Source: Bradyrhizobium sp. AUGA SZCCT0158 (lineage in GTDB: Bacteria > Pseudomonadota > Alphaproteobacteria > Rhizobiales > Xanthobacteraceae). Taken from it: a stretch of 64,000 nt of DNA. The position numbers and the translations under genes are program-made. The notes beneath the pieces are model-generated. The model had not been told where the DNA came from. It did no database searches and saw nothing but the letters and a program-made list of their open reading frames with translations. The DNA lies in contig NZ_JAFCME010000022.1 of NCBI RefSeq assembly GCF_018130065.1, forward strand, positions 42,156 to 106,155, in the 5' to 3' direction. Positions 43,360 through 51,956 of this stretch are shown here, one piece after another (position 1 is the first letter of the stretch; every line of letters begins with the position of its first letter).

Positions 43360-45108
43360 TTGACCACCAGCCGGCAACAACCCACAGATGCCGCCCGCGG
43401 CGAGTTGGATAAGGCGCTCGCGCATTGCCGCTCGGCGTTTTTTGCCATCGCCGGATTCAGCGCCATCCTCAACATTCTGGCGCTGACAGGCTCCCTCTTC
43501 ATGATGGAAGTCTACGACCGGGTGCTGCCCAGCCGGAGCGTGCCGACGCTGCTGGGCCTGCTGGCGCTGGTGCTGATCCTGTACGTCTTTCAGGGGTTTA
43601 TGGACGCGCTGCGCGGCCGGTTACTGGTTCGGATCGGCCTCCGTCTCGACCAGGAGATGTCGGATCGGGTCTATGCGACGGTGATGCGGTTGCCGATCCA
43701 GGCGCCAAAGCGCGGCGAGTCGATCCAGCCGCTGCGCGACCTCGATACCATCCGCGGCTATCTGTCCGGCCCGGGGCCAACGGCCTTCTTCGATCTGCCC
43801 TGGGTTCCACTCTATCTCGCAATCTGCTTTGCCTTCCATTTCTGGATTGGGGTCACGGTGCTGGCGGGCGCGCTGGTCCTGGTTTCGCTGACGCTGCTGT
43901 CGGAACTGCTTGCGAAGAAGTCGGCGCTGGACGCCAATCGCATCGGCAATCAACGCGCGCGGCTGGCGGAGACCAGCCGTCGCAACGCCGAGGCTCTGAC
44001 GGCGCTCGGCATGACCGGATGGATTTCGCGCCGCTGGCAGTCGTTGAACCGCAAATTCCTGTCCGGCCAAGTCGATTCGAGTGATCTCGCCGCGGGCCTT
44101 GGCGCCATGGGGCGAGCATTCCGGATGATGCTGCAGTCCGGCGTGCTTGCCGTCGGCGCGTATCTGGTGATCAACCAGCAGGCCACCGCGGGTGTCATTA
44201 TTGCATCGTCTATTTTGTCGGCGCGGGCGCTCGCACCGGTCGATCTTGCGATTTCCCACTGGCGCAGTTTCGTCGGCGCCAGACAGGCGCGCCAGCGCCT
44301 GCACAAGCTGCTCATGTTGCTGCCGGAACTGAGAACGCCGACCTCGTTGCCGAAGCCGCAACGCGGTCTCAGCGTCGAGAATATCAGCGCGGCGCCGCCG
44401 GACGTCCAGCGTGCGGTCGTGCACGAGGTGACGTTCGCCCTGAAGGCCGGTAACGGGCTCGGCGTGATCGGCCCCAGCGCGTCGGGAAAATCGTCACTGG
44501 CCCGGGTTCTGGTTGGACTGTGGGCGCCCGCACGTGGCGCCGTCCGGCTTGACGGCGCGACGCTGGACCAATGGGTGCCCGATGAACTCGGGCGCCACAT
44601 CGGCTATCTGCCGCAGGACGTCGAATTGATCGAAGGGACCGTTGCCGAGAACATTTCGCGGTTCGATCCCGACGCCTCGTCGGAGGCGATCATCGCGGCG
44701 GCGAAAGCTGCTGGCGTGAACGAGCTCGTGCTGTCGTTGCCGCAAGGTTACGACACCGAGATCGGCGAGCAGGGCTCCGCGCTGTCGGCCGGCCAGCAAC
44801 AGCGCGTCGCGCTGGCGCGTGCTCTTTATGGCGACCCGTTCCTGGTCGTGCTGGACGAGCCGAATTCCAATCTTGACGCCGAAGGCGACGAGGCATTGAC
44901 GCAGGCGATCCTGGGTGTCCGCGCCCGCGGCGCGATCGTGATCGTGGTCGCGCACCGGCCGAGCGCACTGTCGGGCGTCGATCACGTGCTCGCGATGAGC
45001 GGCGGACGACAGCAAGCCTTCGGCCCCAAGGACGAGGTGCTGGCCAAGGTGCTGCGGCGCGATGGGCCTGTCAGCGCGCCCAAAGTTGTGCAAGCCGTCC
45101 AGGGATGA
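43360..45108 (+). CDS. Type I secretion ABC permease/ATPase (PrtD type)
   Basis: A 582-residue exporter half. About residues 22-300 form the six-helix membrane domain (FMMEVYDRVLPSRSVPTLLGL is the standard entry). The nucleotide-binding domain has Walker A GPSASGKSS, Q-loop YLPQDVEL, signature LSAGQQQRVALARAL and Walker B FLVVLDEPNSNLD. There is no N-terminal peptidase-like domain, which fits the PrtD class that handles RTX proteins with C-terminal signals. The only usable start is a TTG at 43360, since a stop lies 12 bases upstream in frame and the conserved N-terminus begins soon after. It is followed by the hlyD-like gene after three bases. Confidence 0.92.
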   Translation: MTTSRQQPTDAARGELDKALAHCRSAFFAIAGFSAILNILALTGSLFMMEVYDRVLPSRSVPTLLGLLALVLILYVFQGFMDALRGRLLVRIGLRLDQEMSDRVYATVMRLPIQAPKRGESIQPLRDLDTIRGYLSGPGPTAFFDLPWVPLYLAICFAFHFWIGVTVLAGALVLVSLTLLSELLAKKSALDANRIGNQRARLAETSRRNAEALTALGMTGWISRRWQSLNRKFLSGQVDSSDLAAGLGAMGRAFRMMLQSGVLAVGAYLVINQQATAGVIIASSILSARALAPVDLAISHWRSFVGARQARQRLHKLLMLLPELRTPTSLPKPQRGLSVENISAAPPDVQRAVVHEVTFALKAGNGLGVIGPSASGKSSLARVLVGLWAPARGAVRLDGATLDQWVPDELGRHIGYLPQDVELIEGTVAENISRFDPDASSEAIIAAAKAAGVNELVLSLPQGYDTEIGEQGSALSAGQQQRVALARALYGDPFLVVLDEPNSNLDAEGDEALTQAILGVRARGAIVIVVAHRPSALSGVDHVLAMSGGRQQAFGPKDEVLAKVLRRDGPVSAPKVVQAVQG

Positions 45109-45111
45109 GCG

Positions 45112-46422
45112 ATGTCTGACGCTGATTTGATCGACCCTCGTTCGTCCATTCGCGGACACATCGCGGTCGGGCTGGCCGCCATCATGCTCGTCACCGGCGG
45201 CATCGGCGGATGGGCTGCAACCACCGAAATTTCGGGCGCCCTGATTGCGCCGGGAAGTGTCGTGGTCGAATCCAACGCACGGAAGGTTCAGCATCCGACC
45301 GGCGGCGTCGTTGGGCAAATTGCGGTGACCAATGGCAAAGCCGTGACGGCCGGCGACCTCCTGGTCCGGCTCGACGAAACCATGACGCGGGCAAATCTGC
45401 AGATCGTGTCGAAGACGCTGGATGAAATGACGACGCGCCGCGCGCGGTTGCGTGCCGAACGCGACGGCGCAGCGGAAGTGTCATGGCCCTCGGCGTTCAA
45501 GGACCGGCGGCAGGAGGAAAGCGTTGTCGAGCTGATGACCGATGAGCAGCGTCTGTTCGAACTGCGCAACACCACGCGGCTTGGTCAAAAGCGACAGCTG
45601 CGCGAGCGGATCGCTCAGCTCAACGAGGAAGCGGTCGGCATCACTGCCCAGCAGGCGGCCAAATCGCAGGAACTGGATCTGGTCAACCGTGAGCTGGAGG
45701 GGGTGCGGCAACTCTGGAGCAAGCATCTGATCCAGATCAACCGCCTGACGGCGCTCGAGCGCGAAGCGGCGCGGCTTGACGGCGAACGGGCGCAGCTGAT
45801 CGCGGCGGCGGCGCAGGGACGCGGCAAGGTATCCGAGATCGAACTTCAGATCACCCAGATCGACCGCGAACTGGCCAGCGAAGTCGGCCGTGAAATGCGC
45901 GAGATCGACGGCAAGGCGGGTGAATACGCCGAGCGGAAAGTGGCGGCCGAAGACCAGTTGCGGCGGGTCGACATCCGGGCCCCGATTTCAGGCACCGTCC
46001 ACGAAATGAACGTCCACACGATCGGCGGCGTCGTCAGTGCCGGCGAGCAATTGATGCTGATCGTGCCGGACTCCGAGCGTTTGACGGTCGAGGCGAGGGT
46101 GGCGCCGCAGGACATCGATCAGGTGCGGGTCGGGCAGGCTGCCGCGCTGCGTTTTTCCGCCTTCAGCCAGCGCACGACGCCGGAGATCAATGGGGTCGTC
46201 AGCCGGGTATCGGCCGACGTGACCACGGAACAGCGCACCGGCGTCACCTACTATACCGCGCGCATTGCCATTGCGCCCGAAGAGCTCGCGCGCCTCGGCG
46301 AGGTCAAGCTCGTGCCCGGCATGCCGGTCGAAGCGTTCATCAAGACAGCGGATCGGACGGTTGGCTCCTACTTGACCAAGCCGATGTTCGACCAGGTCGC
46401 CCGCGCCTTTCGCGAACGATAG
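45112..46422 (+). CDS. HlyD-family type I secretion adaptor
   Basis: A 436-residue periplasmic adaptor. One N-terminal membrane helix (about residues 17-37, HIAVGLAAIMLVTGGIGGWAA), a lipoyl-like half motif (VESNARKVQHPTGGVVGQI), about 200 residues of coiled coil rich in Leu, Arg, Glu and Gln, the second lipoyl half (LRRVDIRAPISGTVHEMNVHTIGGVVSAGEQLM) and a beta-barrel end. It would link the ATPase to an outer-membrane channel. Three bases separate it from the ATPase gene. No TolC-type gene follows, so the channel must be encoded elsewhere. Confidence 0.92.
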   Translation: MSDADLIDPRSSIRGHIAVGLAAIMLVTGGIGGWAATTEISGALIAPGSVVVESNARKVQHPTGGVVGQIAVTNGKAVTAGDLLVRLDETMTRANLQIVSKTLDEMTTRRARLRAERDGAAEVSWPSAFKDRRQEESVVELMTDEQRLFELRNTTRLGQKRQLRERIAQLNEEAVGITAQQAAKSQELDLVNRELEGVRQLWSKHLIQINRLTALEREAARLDGERAQLIAAAAQGRGKVSEIELQITQIDRELASEVGREMREIDGKAGEYAERKVAAEDQLRRVDIRAPISGTVHEMNVHTIGGVVSAGEQLMLIVPDSERLTVEARVAPQDIDQVRVGQAAALRFSAFSQRTTPEINGVVSRVSADVTTEQRTGVTYYTARIAIAPEELARLGEVKLVPGMPVEAFIKTADRTVGSYLTKPMFDQVARAFRER

Positions 46423-46438
46423 CTCTTCCGGTTGGTGA

Positions 46439-46459
46439 GCGCGGCGTTGCCGCGCGTTT
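46439..46459. terminator. Hairpin between convergent hlyD-like and hxlR-like genes
   Basis: GCGCGGC-GTT-GCCGCGC is a perfect 7-bp stem followed on the plus strand by GTTTA. It lies 17 bases after the stop of the HlyD-like gene and against the stop of the HxlR-like gene, so it may end the secretion operon. The T-run is short, so termination is only probable. Confidence 0.5.
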
Positions 46460-46832
46460 AAGACCCAGTTCGAGCTTTGAAGCTCTTGCCTGATTTGGGG
46501 TCGTAGCGCCCGCCGCCGAGGTGCTCGTGGCCCCAATTCATGATCTGCAGCAGGACGGGCTCCAGGCGCTTTCCTTCGTCGGTCAGCTGATAGGCGTATC
46601 GGACCGGGTTTTGCTGGTAGGGGTCGCGTTTCACCAGGCCCCATTCCGCAAGCCGCTTGAGACGTTCGGACAGGATGTTCGAGGGGACGCGTTCAGCGCT
46701 GTCCTGCAGCGCCTGAAAGGTCTGCTTGCCGTGCCACATCAGGTCGCGAACGATGAGCAGGGTCCACTTGTCGCCCACGACTTCCAGCGCGCGCGCGATG
46801 GAGCATGTCGATCGGAAGTCATGTTTTGCCAT
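46458..46832 (-). CDS. HxlR-family transcriptional regulator
   Basis: A 124-residue winged-helix regulator of the HxlR type: CSIARALEVVGDKWTLLIVRDLMWHGKQTF with the conserved early Cys (Cys10), then ILSERLKRLAEWGLVKRDPY as recognition helix and wing, and YQLTDEGKRLEPVLLQIMNWG at the end. HxlR/YodB proteins often sense electrophiles or disulfide stress through the N-terminal Cys. It is divergent from the EamA transporter gene (157 bases between starts), which it may control. Confidence 0.88.
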   Translation of the reverse strand: MAKHDFRSTCSIARALEVVGDKWTLLIVRDLMWHGKQTFQALQDSAERVPSNILSERLKRLAEWGLVKRDPYQQNPVRYAYQLTDEGKRLEPVLLQIMNWGHEHLGGGRYDPKSGKSFKARTGS

Positions 46833-46989
46833 GGCGAACGTGTCCGCGTTTCCGGTACCGGACCTGCCCGGAACGGTGTCCCTCGATAATCTAGCAGACC
46901 GACTTGCATTTTTAAAGTGTCATGGCTAGTGTAACTTTCGATTTTAAAGCGACTGGCCGCGCCGGGCGGCTGATCGGGGTGGCGACGTC

Positions 46990-47916
46990 GTGAACAGGAT
47001 TGTGCTTGCCCATGCCGCCGCGGCGGCAGCCGCCTTGATCGCAGGGGCTGCCGTCGTCGCCACGCGCTCCGTCATTGGAGAGATCGACCCGATCTCGCTG
47101 GCTTTTTACCGCTATCTGATCTCGATCGCCTGCTTTGCGCCGTTTCTGCTGGCGATGTGGCCGCGCGGCGGCCTTGCGCTATCCGAATGTGCAAAGATCG
47201 CCGGGTTCGGGATTCTCTTCTTCGTGCTTTTTCCCTGGGCCTTCAATGCGTCGCTCCAGTACGTGCCGGCCGCGCGTGGCGCGGTTGGTCTGGCGACGAT
47301 ACCGATCCAGACCCTGATCGTCGCAGCTGCCTTCGGCCGCGAGAAGCTGACCACCGCGAAGGTGGCAGGTGTCGTGCTGGCGTTTTCCGGCATCGCGGTG
47401 GCGTTTGGCACCGCTGCATTCGGACGGGGAAATGCCGATTACATGATCGGAGACGCCCTGATGCTGCTGAGCGTCCTCTGCGCCGCCGTCTACTCCGTTT
47501 TCAGCCGCGCGACCCTGATGCGCCACGGGCCGATTTTCGTGACGGCATTGGCGATGGCATTCGCCGTCGCTGTCTTGTTGCCGGTTGTCGGTCTCCAGCA
47601 AGGCAGTGCGGCTTTGCCGGCGCTCAGCGCAAGAGGATGGCTCGCGGTGGCGTTCCTTGGAACAGTCGCCGGTGTTCTGCAGTTTTCCCTTTTCATGTGG
47701 GCGTTGCGCTGGCTGCCGCCGACGACAACCGTTTTGTACCTGACGCTCAATCCAATCACGGCGATGGCGCTGGGCATCGCGATGCTTGGCGAATCGCTGA
47801 CGGTGGAATTGGTCGCCGGTATGGCACTCGTTCTCGTCGGGATCCTGATTGGCACCGGTGTCTTCTCGGCCAACAGGAATTGGGCCCGGCAGACGTCATC
47901 GGGTTCGGCCCGCTAG
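46990..47916 (+). CDS. EamA/DMT-family transporter
   Basis: A 308-residue inner-membrane permease with ten predicted helices in two EamA repeats (first repeat about residues 5-140, second about 150-295). Typical pieces are the first-helix end ISLAFYRYLIS, NASLQYVPAARGAVGLATIPI, and LPPTTTVLYLTLNPITAMALGIAMLGESLT. DMT exporters carry amino acids or metabolites; the substrate is not evident. The start is a GTG at 46990. It is probably regulated by the divergent HxlR gene. Confidence 0.85.
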   Translation: MNRIVLAHAAAAAAALIAGAAVVATRSVIGEIDPISLAFYRYLISIACFAPFLLAMWPRGGLALSECAKIAGFGILFFVLFPWAFNASLQYVPAARGAVGLATIPIQTLIVAAAFGREKLTTAKVAGVVLAFSGIAVAFGTAAFGRGNADYMIGDALMLLSVLCAAVYSVFSRATLMRHGPIFVTALAMAFAVAVLLPVVGLQQGSAALPALSARGWLAVAFLGTVAGVLQFSLFMWALRWLPPTTTVLYLTLNPITAMALGIAMLGESLTVELVAGMALVLVGILIGTGVFSANRNWARQTSSGSAR

Positions 47917-48032
47917 CTAGAGCGGGCGAAGTGGTCGACAGGTCCGCAACGCAAATTCGACAGGGCGAGAAGGGTGGCGGTCCCCGCAATGGCCCAATAT
48001 AACCCTTGGTTCTACGCCAAGGAGGTGAGCGG

Positions 48033-50366
48033 TTGCGCGAGCGTTATCAAGGCAAGTCCCTGAACCGGCTAGAGGATCATCGCTTCCTCACCGGGCGCGG
48101 CAGCTATGTCGCCAATGATCATGTGGCTGATGTGCTTTACGCCCATGTGGTCCGCTCGCCGCACGCCTTCGCGCGCATCATCAAGATCAACCTGGATGCT
48201 GCCCGTGGGCTTCCCGGCGTGGTCGCAGTCCTCTGTGAAGCCGATCTCGCTGCCGATGGCATCGGCGAGTTGCCCTGCGTCACGGTGATCGACGCGGCTG
48301 AGCCGATCATCGCGCCGCCGCGACCCGCGCTGGCCCGTGATTTCGTGCGGCATGTCGGCGATCCCGTGGTGCTCATTGTGGCGGAGACGCTGGAAGCGGC
48401 GGTGGCGGGCGGCGAAGTGGTCGACATCGCCTATGAGTCGCAACCTTGCGTCACCGTGGCGACCGCGGCGCTGAAACCGGATGCCCCGCTGTTATGGAAA
48501 GAGGCGCCGGGCAATTCCGCCTTCCTGTTCCGGAAGGGCGATGCGGCGGCGGTTGCCGCGGCGATGGCAGAGGCTACGCATATCGTCGAATGCGACCTCT
48601 TCAACAACCGCGTCGTGGCAGCTCCCCTGGAGACGCGCGCCGCGATCGGCTTCCATGATCGCAAGACGGATCAGTTTCTGCTGTCGGTGACCGGCCAGGC
48701 CGCTCACGACACCCGCAAGGTGCTCGCCGGCGCCGTCTTCAAGATTCCGCTCGAACGGCTTCGCGTGGTGGTCCCTGACGTCGGCGGCGGATTCGGGATG
48801 AAGAACTACGTCTATCCCGAATATGCGCTGGTGCTGTGGGCGGCCAGGAAGCTCGGTCGCCCGGTGCGCTGGGTCTGCGAACGATCAGAAGATTTCGTCA
48901 GCTCGGCGCATGGCCGCGATTTCTTTTCCCGCGCGCGGCTCGCGCTCGACAAAGATGGCCGGTTTCTCGCGCTCGAAGTCAAAGCGGTCGCCAATATGGG
49001 CGCGTATCTGTCGACCAGCGGTCCCATAAGCTCCACCAATGCCGCCGGCAGCGCGATCGGCGGCGTCTATGACATCCCGTCAGTATTTTACGAGGTGCGC
49101 GGCGCCTTCACCAACACGCCACCGATCGACGCCTATCGCGGCGCCGGCAAGCCCGAGGCCAATTATCTGATCGAGCGGCTGGTGAATCTCGCATCGGTCA
49201 AGACCGGTATCGATGCCGTCAAGTTGCGCCGCCGCAACATCGTCAGCACGTTTCCGCATCGCACCGCGATGGGCATGAAGATCGACGGCGGCCGCTTCAA
49301 GGCCAATCTGGACGACGCGATCGCGCTCGCCGATCGCGACGGTTTTCGCAAGCGCCGCAAACAATCTGGCAAAGCCGGCCTGCTGCGCGGCCTCGGGATT
49401 GCCTGCTTCCTCGAAACCTCCCGCGGTGTGCCGTTGGAAATGGCGCGGGCCGCGTTCGAGACCGACGGCATGGTGTCGCTGGCGGTCGGAACGCAGTCCA
49501 ACGGGCAGGGGCATGAGACGGCCTATCCGCAGGTCGCGGCCGACCTGCTCGGATTGCCGATCGATGCATTCCGCTTCCAGCAGGGCGACACGGATTTTCT
49601 GCCCGGCGGCAACGGCCATGGCGGCGCGCGTTCGATGCATATGGGCGGCACCGCTTTGGTGATGGCGATTGAAAAGCTGATCGAGAAGGGAAAGCTGATT
49701 TCAGCGCATCTGCTGCAGGCGCCCGCCGACCAGGTGGTGTTTGCCGATGGCCGTTTTGTCGTGAAATCCACCGAGCGCGCCATCGAGATCGGCAAGGTAG
49801 CCGATGCCGCACGGGATGCCGCCAATCTGCCGGAGGGATTGACGCCGGGGCTCGAAGGAAGCGCGACCAACAGTTCCGATCTCTACAATTTTCCGAACGG
49901 TTGCCATGTCGCGGAAGTCGAGATCGATCCCGACACCGGCGTCGTGCGGCTCGATCGCTACACCATCGTCGATGATTTCGGCCGCCTCATCAATCCCCGC
50001 GTGGCTCTCAGCCAGGTGCATGGCGGGGTGGCGCAAGGTATCGGACAGTCGCTGCTGGAGCACATCGTGTTCGACCCCGAGGGGCAGCTGCTCAGCGGCT
50101 CCTTCATGGACTACACGTTGCCGCGCGCGCAGGATCTGCCGAATTTTGCCGGTGGTCTGAATGAATCGTCGCCGACCAAATCGAATCCGCTGGGCGTCAA
50201 GGGAACCGGGCAGGCCGGCAGCATCGCCGCGCCGCAAACCATCATGAACGCCGTGCTTGATGCCTTGTCGCCGCTCGGTATCAATGAACTGGACATGCCG
50301 GCGACGCCGTATCTGGTGTGGAGCGCCATTCAGAACGCACGAACATCAAGACGGATTTCGAAATGA
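48033..50366 (+). CDS. Molybdopterin-binding subunit of a xanthine/aldehyde oxidase family enzyme
   Basis: A 777-residue large subunit of the molybdenum hydroxylase family: N-terminal RLEDHRFLTGRGSYV, the cofactor segment VPDVGGGFGMKNYVYPEY, DAYRGAGKPEANYL, GTQSNGQGHETAYPQ and GGARSMHMGGTAL. In place of the catalytic glutamate motif G-x-G-E-A-G it has KGTGQAGSI, with Gln. The small [2Fe-2S] and FAD subunit genes that normally accompany it are absent here. AAGGAGG at 48019-48025, seven bases before a TTG at 48033, sets the start. Its stop overlaps the ATG of dgoK, implying a role in the same sugar-acid pathway. Confidence 0.85.
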   Translation: MRERYQGKSLNRLEDHRFLTGRGSYVANDHVADVLYAHVVRSPHAFARIIKINLDAARGLPGVVAVLCEADLAADGIGELPCVTVIDAAEPIIAPPRPALARDFVRHVGDPVVLIVAETLEAAVAGGEVVDIAYESQPCVTVATAALKPDAPLLWKEAPGNSAFLFRKGDAAAVAAAMAEATHIVECDLFNNRVVAAPLETRAAIGFHDRKTDQFLLSVTGQAAHDTRKVLAGAVFKIPLERLRVVVPDVGGGFGMKNYVYPEYALVLWAARKLGRPVRWVCERSEDFVSSAHGRDFFSRARLALDKDGRFLALEVKAVANMGAYLSTSGPISSTNAAGSAIGGVYDIPSVFYEVRGAFTNTPPIDAYRGAGKPEANYLIERLVNLASVKTGIDAVKLRRRNIVSTFPHRTAMGMKIDGGRFKANLDDAIALADRDGFRKRRKQSGKAGLLRGLGIACFLETSRGVPLEMARAAFETDGMVSLAVGTQSNGQGHETAYPQVAADLLGLPIDAFRFQQGDTDFLPGGNGHGGARSMHMGGTALVMAIEKLIEKGKLISAHLLQAPADQVVFADGRFVVKSTERAIEIGKVADAARDAANLPEGLTPGLEGSATNSSDLYNFPNGCHVAEVEIDPDTGVVRLDRYTIVDDFGRLINPRVALSQVHGGVAQGIGQSLLEHIVFDPEGQLLSGSFMDYTLPRAQDLPNFAGGLNESSPTKSNPLGVKGTGQAGSIAAPQTIMNAVLDALSPLGINELDMPATPYLVWSAIQNARTSRRISK

Positions 50367-51271
50367 GCCAGGCCGCCTATGTCGCCGTCGATTGGGGCAC
50401 CAGCAGCTTTCGGCTGTGGCTGATGAATCAATCCGGCGACGTGCTGTCGGAACGACGCAGCGATGAAGGCATGATGGCGGCCGCCAAGATCGGCTTTGCC
50501 GCCGTGTTGCAATCGCATCTCGATGCCGTCGGCGCCGCCGATCACCTGCCTGTCATCATCTGCGGCATGGCGGGTGCCCGGCAGGGCTGGGTTGAAGCGG
50601 GATATATCGACACGCCGGCAAGCCTCACATCCATCTTGCAGCGTGCCGTCCCGGCTCCCGGAGGGGCGCGTGATATCCGCATCCTTCCAGGCATCGCGCA
50701 GCGCGACCCCAAAGCGCCGGACGTGATGCGCGGCGAAGAAACCCAACTTCTCGGGGCTCTCGGCGCATCCGGTGAAGCGCTGGTCTGCATGCCCGGCACC
50801 CATTCGAAATGGGCGAGCGTCCGTGGTGGGACCGTCGAACGCTTCACCACGTTCATGACCGGCGAACTCTTCAGCGCCGTATCGCAAGGGACGATCCTGT
50901 CGCTGGCCGTGGCGAACGCGGACGAAGCGGTGGATAGCCAGGCATTCAAGTCGGCTGTCATTGCTGCCTTTGAGACGCCCGCGTTCGCAGCCAATTTGCT
51001 GTTCCAGGTGCGTTCGGGTCAGCTTTTATTCGGCGGCAGTCCTGCCTCGGCCCGCGAGAAGATATCGGGAACCCTGATCGGTCTCGAACTGGCGGCGGGA
51101 ATGGTTGGCGATCGGTCGAGGCGCGACATCACCCTGGTTGCGTCAGGCAGGCTTGAGGCGCTGTATCGATTGGCGTTTGACAGCCTTTCCGTTGCGGTCC
51201 AATCCATCGATTCAGATGATGCGGTCCGACGCGGTCTTGCCTTGGCTGCCAAGTCCATCTGGACCTTGTAG
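50363..51271 (+). CDS. dgoK: 2-dehydro-3-deoxygalactonokinase
   Basis: Phosphorylates 2-keto-3-deoxy-galactonate at O6 with ATP, the second step of De Ley-Doudoroff galactonate breakdown. The 302 residues show VDWGTSSFRLWLMN, CGMAGARQGWVEAGYIDTPA, RGEETQLLGAL, CMPGTHSKWASV and FTTFMTGELFSAVSQGTIL, all characteristic of DgoK. The ATG at 50363 overlaps the stop of the molybdoenzyme gene (ATGA); dgoA follows 14 bases after its end. Confidence 0.93.
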   Translation: MSQAAYVAVDWGTSSFRLWLMNQSGDVLSERRSDEGMMAAAKIGFAAVLQSHLDAVGAADHLPVIICGMAGARQGWVEAGYIDTPASLTSILQRAVPAPGGARDIRILPGIAQRDPKAPDVMRGEETQLLGALGASGEALVCMPGTHSKWASVRGGTVERFTTFMTGELFSAVSQGTILSLAVANADEAVDSQAFKSAVIAAFETPAFAANLLFQVRSGQLLFGGSPASAREKISGTLIGLELAAGMVGDRSRRDITLVASGRLEALYRLAFDSLSVAVQSIDSDDAVRRGLALAAKSIWTL

Positions 51272-51285
51272 GAAGGATCAAACGC

Positions 51286-51924
51286 GTGGCACCTGTTCCA
51301 TTTCCGCCGATGAAGCGTCCGCTGGTCGCGATCCTGCGCGGCGTGAAACCCGAAGAGGCCGAGGGCATTGTCGACGTGCTGATCGAACACGGCATGACGG
51401 CGATCGAGATTCCGCTCAACTCCCCGGATCCGTTCCGCTCTATCGAGCTCGCCGTGAAGAAAGCCACTGCCGATATCCTGATCGGTGCGGGTACCGTGCT
51501 GACGCCAGAGGATGTCGAGCGGCTCCATGACGTCGGCGGGCGGCTGATGGTTTCCCCGAACGTCGATCCGGAAGTCATTGCCAGCGCCCGGGACCGCGGC
51601 ATGGTCACGATGCCCGGTGTGTTTACGGCGACGGAGGCGCTGCTGGCGGCGAAGGCTGGGGCTTCTGCGCTGAAATTCTTTCCGGCCGGCACCCTTGGGG
51701 CCTCGGGGATAACAGCGATCCGCGCCGTTCTTCCCGCAGGCCTGATGATCGCCGCCGTGGGCGGAATCTCCGACAAGAATTTTGCGGAATACACCAAGGC
51801 CGGCATTCATGCCTTCGGTCTCGGCACCAGCCTTTACAAGCCGGGAATGACCGCGGCCGAAGTCGCCGAACGCGCCAGGGCAACGATCCGTGCCTATGAT
51901 GCGGCGATGCAGGAATCGAAGTAG
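51286..51924 (+). CDS. dgoA: 2-dehydro-3-deoxy-6-phosphogalactonate aldolase
   Basis: Splits KDPGal to pyruvate and glyceraldehyde 3-phosphate. A 212-residue class I KDPG/KDPGal aldolase with the catalytic Glu in TAIEIPLNSPDP, the phosphate loops GAGTVLTPEDV and TMPGVFTATEAL, and the Schiff-base Lys in ASALKFFPAGTLGASGI. LNSPDP and LGASGI are closer to DgoA than to Eda. The start is a GTG at 51286 with GGAAGGA upstream. Last gene of the molybdoenzyme-dgoK-dgoA operon. Confidence 0.93.
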   Translation: MAPVPFPPMKRPLVAILRGVKPEEAEGIVDVLIEHGMTAIEIPLNSPDPFRSIELAVKKATADILIGAGTVLTPEDVERLHDVGGRLMVSPNVDPEVIASARDRGMVTMPGVFTATEALLAAKAGASALKFFPAGTLGASGITAIRAVLPAGLMIAAVGGISDKNFAEYTKAGIHAFGLGTSLYKPGMTAAEVAERARATIRAYDAAMQESK

Positions 51925-51956
51925 GTCGGCGGACGCCTCCGTCCGCCGCATCGCCG

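Noticed and set aside
47989..48063. 25-residue frame MAQYNPWFYAKEVSG... overlapping the start of the molybdoenzyme gene
   Set aside because: It could be a leader peptide, but it has no clear ribosome site and no family; its apparent sense overlaps the AAGGAGG site of the main gene. Kept only as a note.
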